Notes: generated from the letters alone by a model not told the origin. A stretch of DNA of 64,000 nucleotides from Isoetes taiwanensis (GCA_021234155.1 JAJEKV010000019.1:2612697-2676696); one strand, 5' to 3'; shown: positions 33,347 through 46,368, numbered from the stretch's first letter. Numbers and translations are program-made.

Positions 33347-33647
33347 GTGCCAGACGGAAAGAAGGAGAATTGGAAGATATTGGCATCCACTTTGAAAAAG
33401 GAGGGCTGTATTTTGTGCTCGAGGGATGATCCTCATGAATATGTTCCCTTAGATTCACCATCAAGCTTGCCAATGAGGTTGATAAAGAAATGGTTCTATG
33501 TGCTCCGCCTCCATGTAATTTTCAATGACATGCCCGGTCATGGATGAGGATTATATTGAAGATGAAGAGACCACCGTGACATGTGTACACATCATTCTCA
33601 AGCAATTAGGTTTGGCTCTTCATTTATATCTAGATGATGATGGTTAG
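33347..33647 (+). pseudogene. Two overlapping coding-like frames
   Basis: The first frame (33347-33547) reads PDGKKENWKILASTLKKEGC and ILCSRDDPHEYVPLD, with a Cys-x2-Ser-Arg-Asp stretch. The second begins at ATG 33540 and is strongly acidic (MDEDYIEDEETTVTCVHIIL), ending LYLDDDG at TAG 33645. A frameshift may connect them. The YLDD word resembles the reverse-transcriptase box, but no other such motif surrounds it. Family unknown. Confidence 0.25.
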
Positions 33648-36371
33648 AGACATTGGCATGTATCATATGACAACAAGATTGTTAATTCATTGCTATAACT
33701 ACCATGGTAATACCATAATTATGTTGAGCATTGTCTTATCTTCTTTATCTGCCATACCTTTATTTTGCTGCACTCCTTTTACCATTACCTATTCCCCTTC
33801 ACTGATTAGTTCTTCTGTATTATCTGATTCTTTGATTATTCCAAATAATAACTCTTTACATGAGATATGCTTAATAATGATTTGTGAGTGAGTTGGCAGG
33901 TGGAAGCATGTTAGGTGGCCCTTAAAAAGTATTATTTAGTGACCGTGTACTTCAAAGGTACCTTTTGTGATCCTGGTAAATCGATAGTCAGAAGAGTCTC
34001 ATAATAAAGTTACATTTAGAACTTATATATATATTTTGTCTCCCAGAAAGCATTATTTCTCCTTAATCTTAACTTTGAATATTATTTATCAAGGCCCTGA
34101 CTTTTTATATTTTGGACCTTTGTACCAGTTTTAATGAAAAATAAACAAAAGTACCCCGCTCAGCGCAATTCAGTGGTATGCAATTCTTGCAGTTCCAAAA
34201 GTGGAAATAATCTCTAACATGCTTTTACCCGCAAGCCGCTAGTGACTTAGTTAGAATATTGTTTAAAAAAAATGTTGCAACAACCCACTTAATGAGATAT
34301 AAATCGACAAATGCTCCACGTGTGGCGCTGGAAATATTAGATGAAATTTTGGATAACATTTTGTTGGTAAGTTTTAAAGAAAAGGTTACAATCCAGCTAT
34401 AATATTGTTCAAGTTGTTGCAATAACTTGCTCAAACATTACTATTTTTGACATAACACAAGCAATTTGTATCAAGATAGTAGCATTTGGATTAATAAAAA
34501 TTGGACACAAGATTCATGTCACAATTGGACACTATACCTACATCCTCTTGTAGTGAACTAATAATTAAATTGCAAAATTAGTAAGGGAACATATGGAAAA
34601 TGCTAAGGGTCATTAGCTTAATCTTTTATCGAACAGAAAATGTTTATCTCTTTGCCCACGTTTTGAGGCTCGACCGATGCTCATTTCTGCTATACCATTT
34701 CATGTACGCATAGCTTCGTAGAAGCTTAAAAGATACATATTTAACTTTTACAGCGATTTCATACAAAGAAACTCTATCCATCGCAGATGTAAGGCATGGA
34801 GAAGGTAAGTTTCATCCATGCCATTCCTTCTTTCTTGTAATCATTATGAAGTGGATGATTTAATTAAGGAATGCCCTTTCAGCCTCAGATGGTGATGTGG
34901 CAATCTTGTTATCAGATATAGTGTTCACAATAGCTTTTTAGCCACATGATATTTAAGTTTGCTACATTTCCACTTATACCAATGCAGCTTTGTTGAGGCC
35001 CTCAATATCTTATATATCACATTCAAAGACAAGTAGAATAGATGATATACATTCAAAGATCCCTCACTCTTCATGCAATGCAGCCCCAATGAAGCTGAAA
35101 GCACAAGGAGGGGTAATCCATGTTCACAGCATGGAGTGTAGCTATGAAAAGGATTTTGCACACTCCAATGCCTGCGAGTGATGCTCTTTCGCAATGATGA
35201 ACAAAGGGTTTCTACCATGCCAGGGATTATCAGACGCAGACGCTTTTGTCAGCAGAGCACCACGACTATGATATTTTTCTGCCGTCTCCACAACCCCATG
35301 GAAGCACCAAAACATAAAGGCTCAAAGAAAAAGTAAAGCAGTACCCCATGTCTCTATAAACGCTAAGAAGCTTTCATTCCATGATTCTAATGGCTTACCA
35401 GCCAATTCATGGAACACTCTTTATCATAACAAATGAACATGAGCCCAGAGATCCCGGCTACCCAACGGTTCTCTTTAATCTTTGCCCCCATAATTGCTTG
35501 TCAACCCCTGACCCTAAATTTCTTAGTATCCAAGAGATTGCACTTCTAGGTATATCAGTAAGAAAGAGAAAGGCATTTAACCATTTCTGGAAAGATTTTA
35601 GTAATATCATTTCCGCTAGATAGGTCAGCTCTTTCCAATACAATCAGATTCATTTCTAAAGCGTCCCAGATCGATTCAACTCCACATATCCACTGGAGGA
35701 TCTCGAAAGATTATGGGTTTGATTATGAAGAGCCTATAGTAAAATAAATTCTGCTGGGTCTTTGGTCACGTAGTATCGTATACAAAACGCTGACGATTTT
35801 GAGAAACACAGTGTCATTTGATTTGAGCCATTTGAGGAGAATCTCTCTGCACGCAGCAATGGCGTAATGGGAGACATAGGCATTTTCTGCGATTTTCTAT
35901 TTTTTCCTGGTCAAGATCATAGGAAAATAAGAAGTTAAGCGGTACCATTATGCCATCTTGACAATTGGCTGAGTTGGAAAAACATGTGGATAGCCTAGGA
36001 ATTGCGTAAATCCTTTGTAGGGTGGGTTAGACAATCTTGCTGCTAAAAGTTTTGTTTTGGGGAGGGGGTTGTTGTCGAAGTCTATAAAAGAGAGAATAAT
36101 CATGTATCACCTACACGATGCAGCAATATCCCCTGGATCAAGGGATCAAATGTACTAGTTTGTGGCTCAAAGAAAGGTTGAACAAAGTTTAAAATGAAAC
36201 GACTCAATTTGCTCAAAATCCAAGACTTCAACCTGAAAGATTCAAAATCCCCCAAAAGGTCCTTTTTTCATGGTATATTTAGGACAAGTGACAATTTCTG
36301 AAAATTTTAGGTATCATTTTGAGTGAACTTTAGTCTATCCAAAATTGTTTGACATCCCTTTTCGCCCCCTA
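33648..36371. other. No supported gene
   Basis: AT-rich, with scattered frames of 63-97 codons (34925-35218 on -, 35381-35623 on +). The latter (LFIITNEHEPRDPGYPTVLF) is the most protein-like but unrecognised. Confidence 0.4.
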
Positions 36372-36410
36372 GTTTGGTTTTGAGAAATAGTAATATTTTC
36401 AAAACCAAAC
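36372..36410. other. Perfect 12-bp inverted repeat
   Basis: GTTTGGTTTTGA (36372-36383) pairs exactly with TCAAAACCAAAC (36399-36410) around a 15-nt loop. Flanks CCCCCTA and ATGGGGA extend it loosely. It could be the centre of a small foldback or MITE remnant. Confidence 0.7.
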
Positions 36411-36590
36411 AAAATGGGGAGATTGAAAATGTTAGTACACTAAAGTGCCGTGCTGTATTCAAAGCTGCAAAATCAAGAGAAAACCATAAAGTCAGAAATG
36501 CAACACATTTGACATTGCCTCATTGAAGCAAACATTTTCATACGAAAGTATGCCTCATCAAATAAATCCAGACCTTTAGCGTTAGTTGAG

Positions 36591-36824
36591 TCAAGACGCC
36601 GCTTCTTCGGCCTTTAATATACTTGCTCTCATTTGCTCATCCGTCTTTGCTATAGACTTCATGTATACCACATGGACAATGCGCGGATATAACGCCTTCA
36701 AAATAAATTTCGGGTATAAATTTATACCACAATAAAGTGCCGTATGACATAACATGCCGTAGAGTTCGCGATGGTATAAATTTGTTCCAAATGGACTCGA
36801 GCGCATAACGTCGCACTTTCGCAC
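36591..36824 (-). CDS. Hypothetical 77-codon open frame in a GC-richer pocket
   Basis: The minus frame reads LYHRELYGMLCHTALYCGIN and ends KSIAKTDEQMRASILKAEEA. The helical, charged end looks genuine. The pocket at 36590-36930 is CpG-richer than its AT-rich flanks, which could mark an exon or a small insertion. Not recognised. Confidence 0.22.
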   Translation of the reverse strand: MRKCDVMRSSPFGTNLYHRELYGMLCHTALYCGINLYPKFILKALYPRIVHVVYMKSIAKTDEQMRASILKAEEAAS

Positions 36825-37046
36825 TTCCTCGGCTGACAGAACAAAAGAAACTCGCTTAATACTTTTACCCCGCCCACTTCGAACAGCCCAGATTGTTCGC
36901 GGACGCCGCTTTGCAACACAACCCGACGTATACCACTGACTATATGGTTTTGCTACTGGTTCATGGTTACATGGTTGATCCTAAATATTTGATGGTGCAG
37001 CTCAAATCATCTTCTTCCCCTAATTCCACCTCCATTTGACATAGGA

Positions 37047-38042
37047 AAAATTACCAAAATGTCCCCCATGAGTTTATATATAATACTAAAATGCTCCCAT
37101 GAGTTTCAAAATTACCAGCACCAAGCAATAAATACATTGTATAAACAAAACATACACAAACAAAGTACCAATTTGTTATACACACCAAACTACTGTGTCA
37201 CCCTCCTACACACCAAATTTAATTACTAAATGCCATTACATAATACTTTTACCACTCACACCAAACTGATCACCAAAATGTCGCACTCAAACTTGATACT
37301 ATCATTATACCTCATACATGCCAAACTTAATTATCAAATGCTCTGCTATGTCAATCCTACTCAATTCAATTTAAACACCTCAAGAATAAAAGTTTGAATT
37401 AACAAGAGATTAAGGAGCCACAACCTATCATTGAATTGTAGCTCTACAATCAGCAGGTATCAGGTTCCTCCTTCCCATTACACCTTCACGCACTATGTCT
37501 CTTTTCTTTACATCTTCTCTCATGTACATGTGTTGTTTGGTTTTCAAATGTCCAAGAGGTTCCAGCCGGTAGTAACCTCCGTCAGTACCACACACACGCG
37601 GCGCTAAAACCATAGGGAATGCCTTCGCTGCACAATAAGACCGTAGAGGTATATTTGGTACTCAAGTTTAGCGTGACAGCTTGGTAATTAAGTTTTCTTT
37701 ATGTATATTGACAACTGGTACAATGGTATTTTGGTATCAAGTTTGCGTAGGTAATGCGTTCTTCTAGTCATTCTCGAATAACATTCACCGTCTACCAAGG
37801 TCATTGGCACATTATTTTCATCATAGAATGATTTGAAATATATTTAGCATCCATGGTCGAAAGTGGTCAGCAATTCCAACCCATAATTGGTAGTGCATTT
37901 TTACAATTAAGTTTGACAGTTTTGATGTGTAAGGGCAAATAGCAATTTGTTCAGATATTCTTTTTGAGTCAAGGGCATTTTGGGTGAAAGCGCATGTGGG
38001 GACATTTTGTCACACACATAGGGGTGCTTTTAGCCATTTTCC
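37047..38042. mobile_element. Candidate foldback/TIR element, about 1 kb
   Basis: The left end reads GGAAAAATTACCAAAATGTC then CCCCATGAG. The reverse complement of the right end reads GGAAAATGGCTAAAAGCACC then CCTATG, and a little further in ACAAAATGTCCCCACATG. The left half is rich in CACACCAAA and CCAAACTTAATTA; the right half carries the complementary TTTGGTA and GGTAATTAAGTTT. The arms are imperfect, there is no coding capacity beyond a 61-codon frame, and no target duplication was confirmed. Confidence 0.4.
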
Positions 38043-38203
38043 AATTTTTGGGCCCTCACATAAACACCAAATGACTCGGCTTGGTTTATTCAAGTATTCA
38101 CGCCTCGCACTAGCTCGCTTGCCATGTCATCAACTGAAGTAGGAGGATTCGCTTTCTCCGCCTCCCCGCTTAGTTGGACGGTGCCAGCCTGTGAATAATT
38201 AAA

Positions 38204-38425
38204 ATGGAACGGGTCCGGATTTTGTGTTTTCTCGCCGCTTCATGCAATAATGTTTGGTATGTCATGGATTTGTTTGTTCAAGTCAATTTGCAAGACGCAT
38301 TTGAAATGAAGATCCGTGAGGACATTAGATCCTTGGAAATTAATACTGTCAATCTCTTGCAAGATTTGAAGTGCGTAAGAAAGATACCGTCAATGAAAAT
38401 GATGACAGAAATGAAAATGAAATGA
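38204..38425 (+). CDS. Hypothetical 73-codon open frame
   Basis: ATG at 38204. Reads VWYVMDLFVQVNLQDAFEMK then IREDIRSLEINTVNLLQDLK, a helical protein-like stretch ending in Met/Lys-rich low complexity. It is followed by broken + strand coding traces to 39.2 kb, so it is probably part of one decayed gene or element. Confidence 0.28.
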   Translation: MERVRILCFLAASCNNVWYVMDLFVQVNLQDAFEMKIREDIRSLEINTVNLLQDLKCVRKIPSMKMMTEMKMK

Positions 38426-38806
38426 GATGGCGTAATAATTCATGGAACCTAAATGTTCTGAGAGTCGTTCTCCGCCTCTTAACAAGGAATTCTCAAAAAT
38501 ATAGAAACCATGTTTGAAAATGGTAAAGCTGGTAATTGTGTATCCCCTATCATCAAGGTGGTTCGAGAATCTTTGGTCGCTAGAAGGAGAGAATACACAG
38601 AGAGCTGTAAGAAGAGGCAATCGTAAAATTATGATGTGTGAGAAGACGGTAAAGACAAGGAAAACCACCAGAAAAACAAAAAGATGCTAAGCTGATTGTT
38701 GATTTCGGTAAATAAGATATGCCAAAATTACATCTCAAAATGATAGAGGAGGTTTCATATCCAGTCAGCCTTAATTTGGTTTTATTGGCAATAAGAATTT
38801 AAACGG

Positions 38807-39250
38807 TACAAACATGTAGTTGAGAATGTGAAGAATACCTTTCGGCGTAAGAACGCAGGGTGGACACAAGACATTAACCATGCAAGGTTACCTACCGATG
38901 ACACGTAAAGTCGGTTTGCTACCAGGGCAGCAGCATTGAATCCTGAGGAGAAAGGTCGCCTTGCTTCTCTACTAGATAAGAAGAAGATTGTTACTTTGAG
39001 GACCATGGTCCATGTTCAAGAATAAGGCCAGATCTGGACAAAGTTATGATGAAGACCGCAAAGGTATGCTGCACTTTTGCGTTCCAAACAAGAGTGTCTC
39101 CAAACAAAGGCAAGTCACAAATTTAGACGGACAAAATAAAAAGTAAACCGTCAAAGTTTAATATGCAAAGCCAATCCACTATCCGGAAGAGACTCGTATG
39201 CTACCGCTATGTTTATTACAAGAAAAGCTTAATAGTAATTGCTATTGTAA
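38807..39250 (+). pseudogene. Coding remnant with internal stop
   Basis: A 72-codon frame (38807-39025) carries ENVKNTFRRKNAGWTQDINH, an internal TAA at 38906, then ALNPEEKGRLASLLDKKKIV. From 39030 other frames carry Lys/Ser-rich pieces such as KVMMKTAKVCCTFAFQTRV. It is the same strand as the 38204 frame and about 380 bp downstream. No family is recognised. Confidence 0.32.
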
Positions 39251-40016
39251 TGCGGTAGTCATGTTCTTTAGAGATTCAAGCTGCGGAATATCCAAGTATG
39301 AAGATAGGGTCGGTGCTTTTCGGTTCGAAACCTAAATTTGTGGAGAGTAGAAGACTTAAAGAGAGGGAAACATGTTGTCGAGTATATCACATGAAATGTA
39401 ACGCGAAGTGTGCAAAGCGCGAATAAAAATAAGACGAGATTCAACATTCATGGTGCAAGCCAGATGCAAATGTGTTGGCTTTGTGGACCAGGTCCAATTT
39501 GTGAAAGCAAAGACATCTACAAAGTGTCGCTGATATGGAAAGTATGGTCTGGTTCAAGAATGAAGACACCGACAGTACAAGCCAACATGTTCGCAATGAA
39601 ATGCAAACCGTGGGCTGTGTAAATCTTCAATAAATGCCGCCCCAAAGAAAAGAGCAAAGCTGACGACATTGAATAAAGAACCGAAGGTGAGCAATTATAA
39701 TTGCTGGCCTTCGTATTGCTTCAGGGGCGATGGTACAAATTTGTATGGTTTTATTTTTTACAAGTTTATATGTTAGGCAGATTTGTCCAACTAGTATTAC
39801 GTATTTATGTTTTTTACAAGTTTACATGTTAGGGGAGAATTTGTCCGGGCCTTTTGTATGGTCGTGGCTGATTTCAGGTATTAGGAGGTTAAAACTCTAT
39901 ACCCTATCTATCTTATGATTGTTTTGCAACGGGCGCAACCTTAAAGACAAGAATGTCATTGAAAGCAATGTTAGAGAACAACAGCAGCTTGTCGCGGTTG
40001 CGGGTCATTAATAGAT
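39251..40016. other. Broken coding traces, unresolved
   Basis: Small + frames (39410-39622, 39730-39918) with Lys/Cys-rich content. TTTTTTACAAGTTTA(T/C)ATGTTAGG occurs twice near 39756 and 39812, a short direct repeat. Confidence 0.3.
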
Positions 40017-40310
40017 GTGAAAAATGCTCCCATTTCTTTGATCATTGATTCTCATTTCTTTTCAGTCAAAGAAACCTTCATCAAGGATGCCGGTGGTAAA
40101 GCAATTGTCAAACCAAGGACGCTATGCGAGTTGGCTTATGTGCCACATCATTGCACGAAGTTCATAGTATTACGCGATAATGATCAAGCATCCATTCCCC
40201 TCACAATTGTTAATCGGGCAGGCAAGCAGCACGCTCACCAGGTTTGCAAACATTTCCGGCGGTACCATTGTTGTTTCTCGCTATGTAATTTCGGTAATTA
40301 CATTACTTAA
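40017..40310 (+). pseudogene. Coding-like fragment, 97 codons
   Basis: The frame begins at a GTG, not an ATG, so it is a fragment. APISLIIDSHFFSVKETFIK then DAGGKAIVKPRTLCELAYVP and HHCTKFIVLRDNDQASIPLT look like a folded beta-rich protein. An AG-GT junction (CACCAG/GTTTGC, about 40240) and a downstream CCCGCAG (about 40320) could bound an intron. Not recognised. Confidence 0.32.
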
Positions 40311-42591
40311 ATTCCCGCAGAGGTTCAAATTGGCAATAATGATCAATGTTCCATGTTTTGTCTACATCACCCATGCATGCAAATAAAGGACTCAATATTG
40401 CGTCAAGGACCGTGTTGGTTAAAGAAACACACTTCTATATTTCACATGACCGAGAACACTCCCATTTGTGCGCATTGCCTTCGTAAGCATGCCTACCCCG
40501 AGAAGTAAGGTAAACATCTACAAGCATGTATTCGGTCGACCAGTTGTCGGCTGCCAGCCAAATCTTCCGGTGCAGCGTATTACTTGGCAGTCCTCCCTAA
40601 CCAATCGGAAATGGAAGATAGAACGGGAATTTTGCATCGTACAGCGCAAGTAAACATGACTAAGGCCGGGTCAGTCATAAAGAGAACATCAATTCGCCGA
40701 GATGTCAAGAGAGAAAGTACTTTTGTAAAGGATTTCAGGATGCAAAATTTTTAAATTGTACCAAAGGAAGGCAGCAAAGAAAGACATTATTATCTTAAGG
40801 TAGAATTTTTCTTTTTGTGAACTTCTACGTACCAAATTTTCTTTATTTTGTTAATGTGTCATGTTTATATGTAGGTATTTTTGGTTTGTGAAGGTGGGAG
40901 AAGTGTGTAGAAACAAATGATACCTGACCGGAAACCCGAAGGAAGGAAGAAAACACATACCATAAGACCATTCCCCAAACAGCTCACAATGGTTGCTCAC
41001 AAATTCTTTGTCTCAAGGAAGCGCAATAAGCCGGAAGGGGTCAGGAATAGATGTAAGCACATGCAAAGATTGGGACGTACGCCAAATATTCAGTGTCGAA
41101 GCCCGGAGCACATCGCATGCTAAAACATCTATCAACCATGTGCAATGGAGGGATAACCAAGGAAGCGAGTTGTAGAGGTTGAAGTATCACCGCAATCAAT
41201 GCGAAGCCAACAATACCGAAGAAACAATCTCAACAATTAGTTCATTGAGATGCTAACCCTAGCGCTAAGCGGTGGCGCGGTGGTCACCGCTGCGCAGTCC
41301 GAGACATGAGACTAATAAATGGAAGAGCAAGCCCGCCGCTTTACTAGAACCCATGGTGATCTCCTCGCCTTTCGCTCAGTCTCCTGCAATGCAGGGATGC
41401 GTAACGAGGTGCTGGCGATATCTTTGTGATCTTACCCGCAGGCGAGTGCCCGCTATTTGTTAGTTCGAAAGTAGAAGCAAAGATATGCCAGCGAGTTAAA
41501 CAACAAGGCTTCGGACATCATATTCTCTCGCGCCACGCGCCCTTGTGTCCTAGTTTGTCCGCTTTGCATGCTAAAGGCGACCTGAATGCTTAAAAGCATA
41601 ATCTTTCAGCTCCTAATGCTTGCCGTGGTCGCGGTTAAAGGTGCCTTAGTAGTATCTTCTGGGCCCCCGCCGTGCCTTTCAGGACCTTCCAGTCTTTATG
41701 GTACCCAGAGGGCGGCTATGGTCGCTGGTTGCACTTTAGCCGCCAAAGGCCGGAGCGGCTTTACCGCAAACCATCCCCATCCTGCAGGCACTAGATTCAC
41801 CCGCGAACAGTGATCGAACCAGGGGGTTCCAAAGAAACCATGGACTTTAATTGTAAATCAGCGGGGATCACTATGGAACCGCCCATACCGGCAGATCAAG
41901 GTGAGGAGCCGTAACGTATCACCCTCAGGCAGGCTCGCGGGAAGCAAGCGGCTGGTATGCGCTCGCTGTTTCATCGATGAAGTAAGCCATTCCACGCCCT
42001 CATCCCAGCAGCCAGTCCAGCTCCGCTGTAGTGTTTCCCATTTCCGATTCGCCAGGACAAGCAACCCTCCGGCTGCAGACCTCATCTCCAGTTCACAACC
42101 CAAATCGGGTAGATGATTGAAGTGGCCGCTAATGTGAATTTAAAAAATAAGAGAAGCCCCTTTAGTATGCTTTGTTAATGGAAGAAGTGAGGTTTCCAGT
42201 TGGCAAAGTTTCATAGACAATTCGCAAGAAGCGGTATTTTCTTTATTCTGTTTTGTTAGTTAGTTTTTCACCATCTCCCTGCTTAAAGGTTAATATTTCC
42301 ATTCCAGCTCCTGAGTTTGATCGCCCGCCCCGCCCCGTCCTACTTTGATTGCCAGTCAATGAACCAGCACGCGGTAAAAGCCGCTTCAGATTTTGGGGCT
42401 CTAAGTTCGCGAGGGCAGTCAGCTTGATGTATGCCTACAAGTGCATTCGCTGGCAGTATGAGCTTCCAGACCATACGTCGGATGTCAATCACCATTCACA
42501 TCCGGTTGTATGTGCAAAGATCGAATTGATCGCTGACGCAAAATGATCGTAATTTGCATCATTTCACCTTTGAAGCACATGAACATTATCA
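40311..42591. other. CpG-retaining region with short frames only
   Basis: Frames of 60-81 codons on both strands (40468-40653, 40917-41123, 41586-41813, 41858-42116) overlap as shadows in GC-richer DNA. None is recognised. The GC-richest part is 41250-42110. Confidence 0.35.
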
Positions 42592-42825
42592 TTGATCTGC
42601 CGCCACAAACGTGACCAAACATTGGCAAGTGCATCGAAAGCAATGAGGGAAGAAGCATTCATCCGTAAAAGGAACATTTTAATGTATCGCGGTAGGTTAG
42701 TTGTTATGAGGAAGTTCAATGGCGAAAAGCGTGATGTGGTTCAAAAAGAGGTATCGCAGCTGATAAAAGAAAGAGGGGCCAGAAACTTAAATGAGCCCTG
42801 CCATGGCGAAAACCAGAAAACCTAA
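42592..42825 (+). pseudogene. Coding-like fragment, basic helical
   Basis: Internal ATG at about 42643. Reads MREEAFIRKRNILMYRGRLV then VMRKFNGEKRDVVQKEVSQL and IKERGARNLNEP. The Lys/Arg/Glu balance and hydrophobic spacing strongly suggest real coding origin. No partner domain is visible and the family is unknown. The phrase GCGACTTCGCAGAG downstream (42858) is also found near 1922 and resembles the 5' array edge. Confidence 0.33.
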
Positions 42826-44903
42826 AACGTATTTTAGTCAGAAGTGAGCCATTCCGCGACTTCGCAGAGGCAAGTAAACGATACCGGATGACATGAGATA
42901 TGTTTTCTCTATACCTTATTCAATGTGTATATTGTATGTTTCTTCTCTGCAAGTCTCCGCATTTGGTATTGGCAGAACTATTGTATTTTAGTTTCTTTTA
43001 AAGGAACCATGCATTGCTCGCTGCATTTTGTCGATGGCTCTAGACATCTCTTGTAAAGCTACGTCCGGTTTTTCAGCCCATTCCTCAGATGGTTTTGAGA
43101 TATATGGTAAATGCAGTTTTGAGAGATTTTAGGTAGTTATATCAATCCAACTCCTATGGCTGTGGTGTGGATTTCATATGGGCTGATTGCTGGGTGGATT
43201 TCCTCATGATAATATTATTTGTCACAGCTTTTGATCTCATAAATGCTATCTCCAAATGCTCGAATGGGCGGCGTGGGGATGGCATTCTCTTCCCGAAACT
43301 GTGCCAGTACCCTTAAATCTCTGACAAATTGTCCATTGAGTATGCAGTTTGCTGTTTGCGCCGAGTAAGACCATAACCCAAGGTAGGAGAATTTATCTCT
43401 ACTCTTCGTAATTGCCGCCTGTAAAGCGTACCATTACTAAATGTTGTTGCAAGAAGCTAAAATTAATTCGGGAGCTGCCTAAAACAGCCTTTTATTGATC
43501 TATTCAAAGCACCTCGCCCACCAAGGCCCACTTCTCTCTTGCATTTTTCATCTCTCATAGGTATTACAAATCTCAACAAGTTAGATGACATCGCTTCAAC
43601 CCAAATGTAGAGTTATTTGACATTGCTCAAATCAAATAGTGAGCATAGCGTGCATTGGTTTTCAAGGTATGTTGTGTCGCCTGTCTTCTAACCTTCAAAA
43701 CCCATGCGATGCATTGCTGAATTGTTCTGCAATTGTCGTGTCGCGGACGTACTGGTCATTGATGGTAAAAGCCAATTTCTAGATCATTGATGGACCTTAG
43801 TGGTAAAATATTGTTACAACTTCTAAGAACTCTGCGATAGGGTTTAAGGATAACCCGTGTTCCTGTACTGTATTAAACGTTAAAAGTTTTCCAAGTTTAA
43901 ATAAGGGCTTAAAATTGTTTCAGGCATATGCAAGGGTGTCGAATGTTTCCTCACTAATTCCCATGGTGTTGTGGAATCGCATCACAGATGGGGTTCTCCT
44001 CGAATCGAGTTTGATATTCTTTTTACCTGTGAGACACATAATCCTTCCATGTGCAGCACGTAATTCCTCATTGCCTTCAATCTATATCCGCTCTCAGATA
44101 TCGCAATTAATGTGTTGAGACAATCATGATGATAGTCCGATGGTCAAAAAATCAGCAAAATGGCACTGCCGATAAATTAGGAAGCCAACAAATTCATTGA
44201 ATATTGTTTTATAGTTTGCATTTTAGTTAGAAGGGACTATATTTTAACCGAATATGCAAAAAGCTTTGGAAACCACAATGCAGGGAGCCTCGTGTAGCCC
44301 CCTTTCCTTCTGGTGCAAACCGAAAAGGTGTTGATCTATTGAAAGTGAGTGCTTGTTAACTGGATAATCAGTATAGAAATAAAACGCTGCCCCCAAGATT
44401 CTTAGATCACACCGGATATGCTTATTCTATCATAAGATTCCACGTTATTAGTTGGAGTTGTTGCATATTTCTATTGATTACCTACTCACATGTTAGTACC
44501 GTAACACCTGCAAACAAGTCGCTTATATGGGTGCTAATGAAGCGTCACGATGTGGTCCTGGACCGCTTTTGATGTTCCAACGAGATACCTTTCGCCCCAA
44601 TCATATTGTTTTGTTCTGCCTCAAAATGCGAAGTATCGTTAGTACCAATTCTTTTCCTATTTCGTATGTGATGCCTTTTCATAGAAATGGGCAAAGATTA
44701 AAGATTCAAATACAATTGAGCATGTTTGCGTAAATGTCTCCAGAATGAAATTTCAATACACCCAAATAAATAATCAAGCCTTTGGGTGGTTCACAAACAT
44801 CAACCTTTTACACCTGAAACAAATGCAAAGTAAATGTACCTGACAACAGCAACAATTTTGACGTAAAGAAAATGCAAATCAACATTTTACCATACAAATT
44901 CAA
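42826..44903. other. No supported gene
   Basis: AT-moderate spacer without long frames or obvious repeats. Confidence 0.5.
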
Positions 44904-45284
44904 ATGAGAACTTTAGGGGAAGAACCGCCAATTACCCATTCCCAATGCTCAAAATTTCGCAAAGGACATAATACCGCACGTCAAAAGTACATGATAACTG
45001 CAATACTCGGAATCGGCCCAGAGGCAATGCCGATAGCGAGTAAACATGTTTTAGACAAAATGCTATCAACACTGCAGGTACGTGTCATAGCACTGCTTCG
45101 TATTCGGCCGGTCTTTCGATTTGTAGCACTCAAAGTTAAGTCGCCCTCATCGTACCGCTTTAATCATCAGGCTACTTCTTTCAATGGAGATTGGATCTCA
45201 ATAACGCCAGTTTTCCATCGCTTTCGCACAAGGCTTACCATGATGGCATGGTTTGTGCAAACGATAACAGAGGCACCGTATTGA
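44904..45284 (+). CDS. Hypothetical protein, 126 codons
   Basis: ATG at 44904. Reads RTLGEEPPITHSQCSKFRKG, then HVLDKMLSTLQVRVIALLRI, then a basic aromatic end (PVFHRFRTRLTMMAWFVQTI). It is basic with no clear signal peptide. No domain is recognised, and upstream is AT-rich without a clear TATA box. It may be chance or a remnant. Confidence 0.25.
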   Translation: MRTLGEEPPITHSQCSKFRKGHNTARQKYMITAILGIGPEAMPIASKHVLDKMLSTLQVRVIALLRIRPVFRFVALKVKSPSSYRFNHQATSFNGDWISITPVFHRFRTRLTMMAWFVQTITEAPY

Positions 45285-46368
45285 ACATAGATTGAAGTAC
45301 TGGAGGGAAACCAGCACTCCGGCGACTCCGGACGAATTCCATGATTCAACATTTAAACTTGACAAACTCCGCCACAAAGAAACTATTCAAGACAATGTAA
45401 TGGGAGAAAATTAAATTAATAGACCAAACATGCACAATTTTGTTCATATTTGATGGAATATCTTCATCTCGCACCTTCTTTTCGATTCGCCATAAAACCC
45501 TGCACCAAAACATCTTCAAATCTCACTTTCTTTGCAACAGTCTCTTTGGTTTTGCCTGTATACTCCCCGCCATTCTTTGTTTTAGCTCAAGCTTATCACC
45601 TCACGTGGTTGGAAACGCTTTGGGTTTCGTTTTCCTTCCACTAAGGCAGCCCTGGGTGGTCTCACCACAGGGTTGTGTGGCCGTTCCTTTCTTTGACTGT
45701 TGTGTGGTTTCGCTCTTTCTACACTCTTTAATCATAAATAAAACAAGTTGTCTTTAAGCATAGAGTATGGAGTCAAAATTCTTATACTGCACCGAATTGG
45801 ATACCGATCCACACGTAGCATGCCTCTCTTCTTCTCGCTACAATCATACCCTTGTCTCCGCTTTTCTTTTATCTTTGACAAACAAACAAAATACAAATAC
45901 AAATACATTAGAAAGCCAACAAATACACAAAAAAAAATACAAATAACAAATGCATTGGTACAAGGAACTGATTTCAAAATTATTACCCGCTTTTGGGAAC
46001 CTTGAGAGTTAGTGGCACCTTCACTTCCAACCCCGTGTAATTTGAACTCGCATTCTGGCCTCGCACTGTATTTTCAACCGTTGTCACCACATCATCTATC
46101 ATTTTCTCGAGGCAATACACCATGTACCCCTAACTTCAACGATGTGGATATTATTCGCAATACATACTGCAACTTTCAATGTACGCTCAGCAGCAACTCA
46201 ATACAAAGCAATCGCAGACACATGTGCCTATAATTCAACAAAATGCCATTCCACAAACCAAGCACCACTCACACCATCGAAAGCACACACCACCGCATCA
46301 AGGATTGTCGTGATTTGACCAGGTGGTCACAAACCTCAAGAATCTGGGACTAATGAAATGGAATCATA
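45285..46368. other. Spacer with ACAAATACA-rich tract
   Basis: Frames at 45440-45757 are Phe/Ser/Cys-rich and open in two registers, so composition-driven. AAACAAAATACAAATACAAA and neighbours at about 45885-45952 form a low-complexity A-rich tract. Confidence 0.4.

Noticed and set aside
33153-33473. His-rich minus-strand protein
   Set aside because: Produced by the GAT/GTG triplet repeat read on the opposite strand.
33622-33647. Reverse transcriptase YxDD box (LYLDDDG)
   Set aside because: No other reverse-transcriptase motif in any nearby frame; the frame ends immediately after it.
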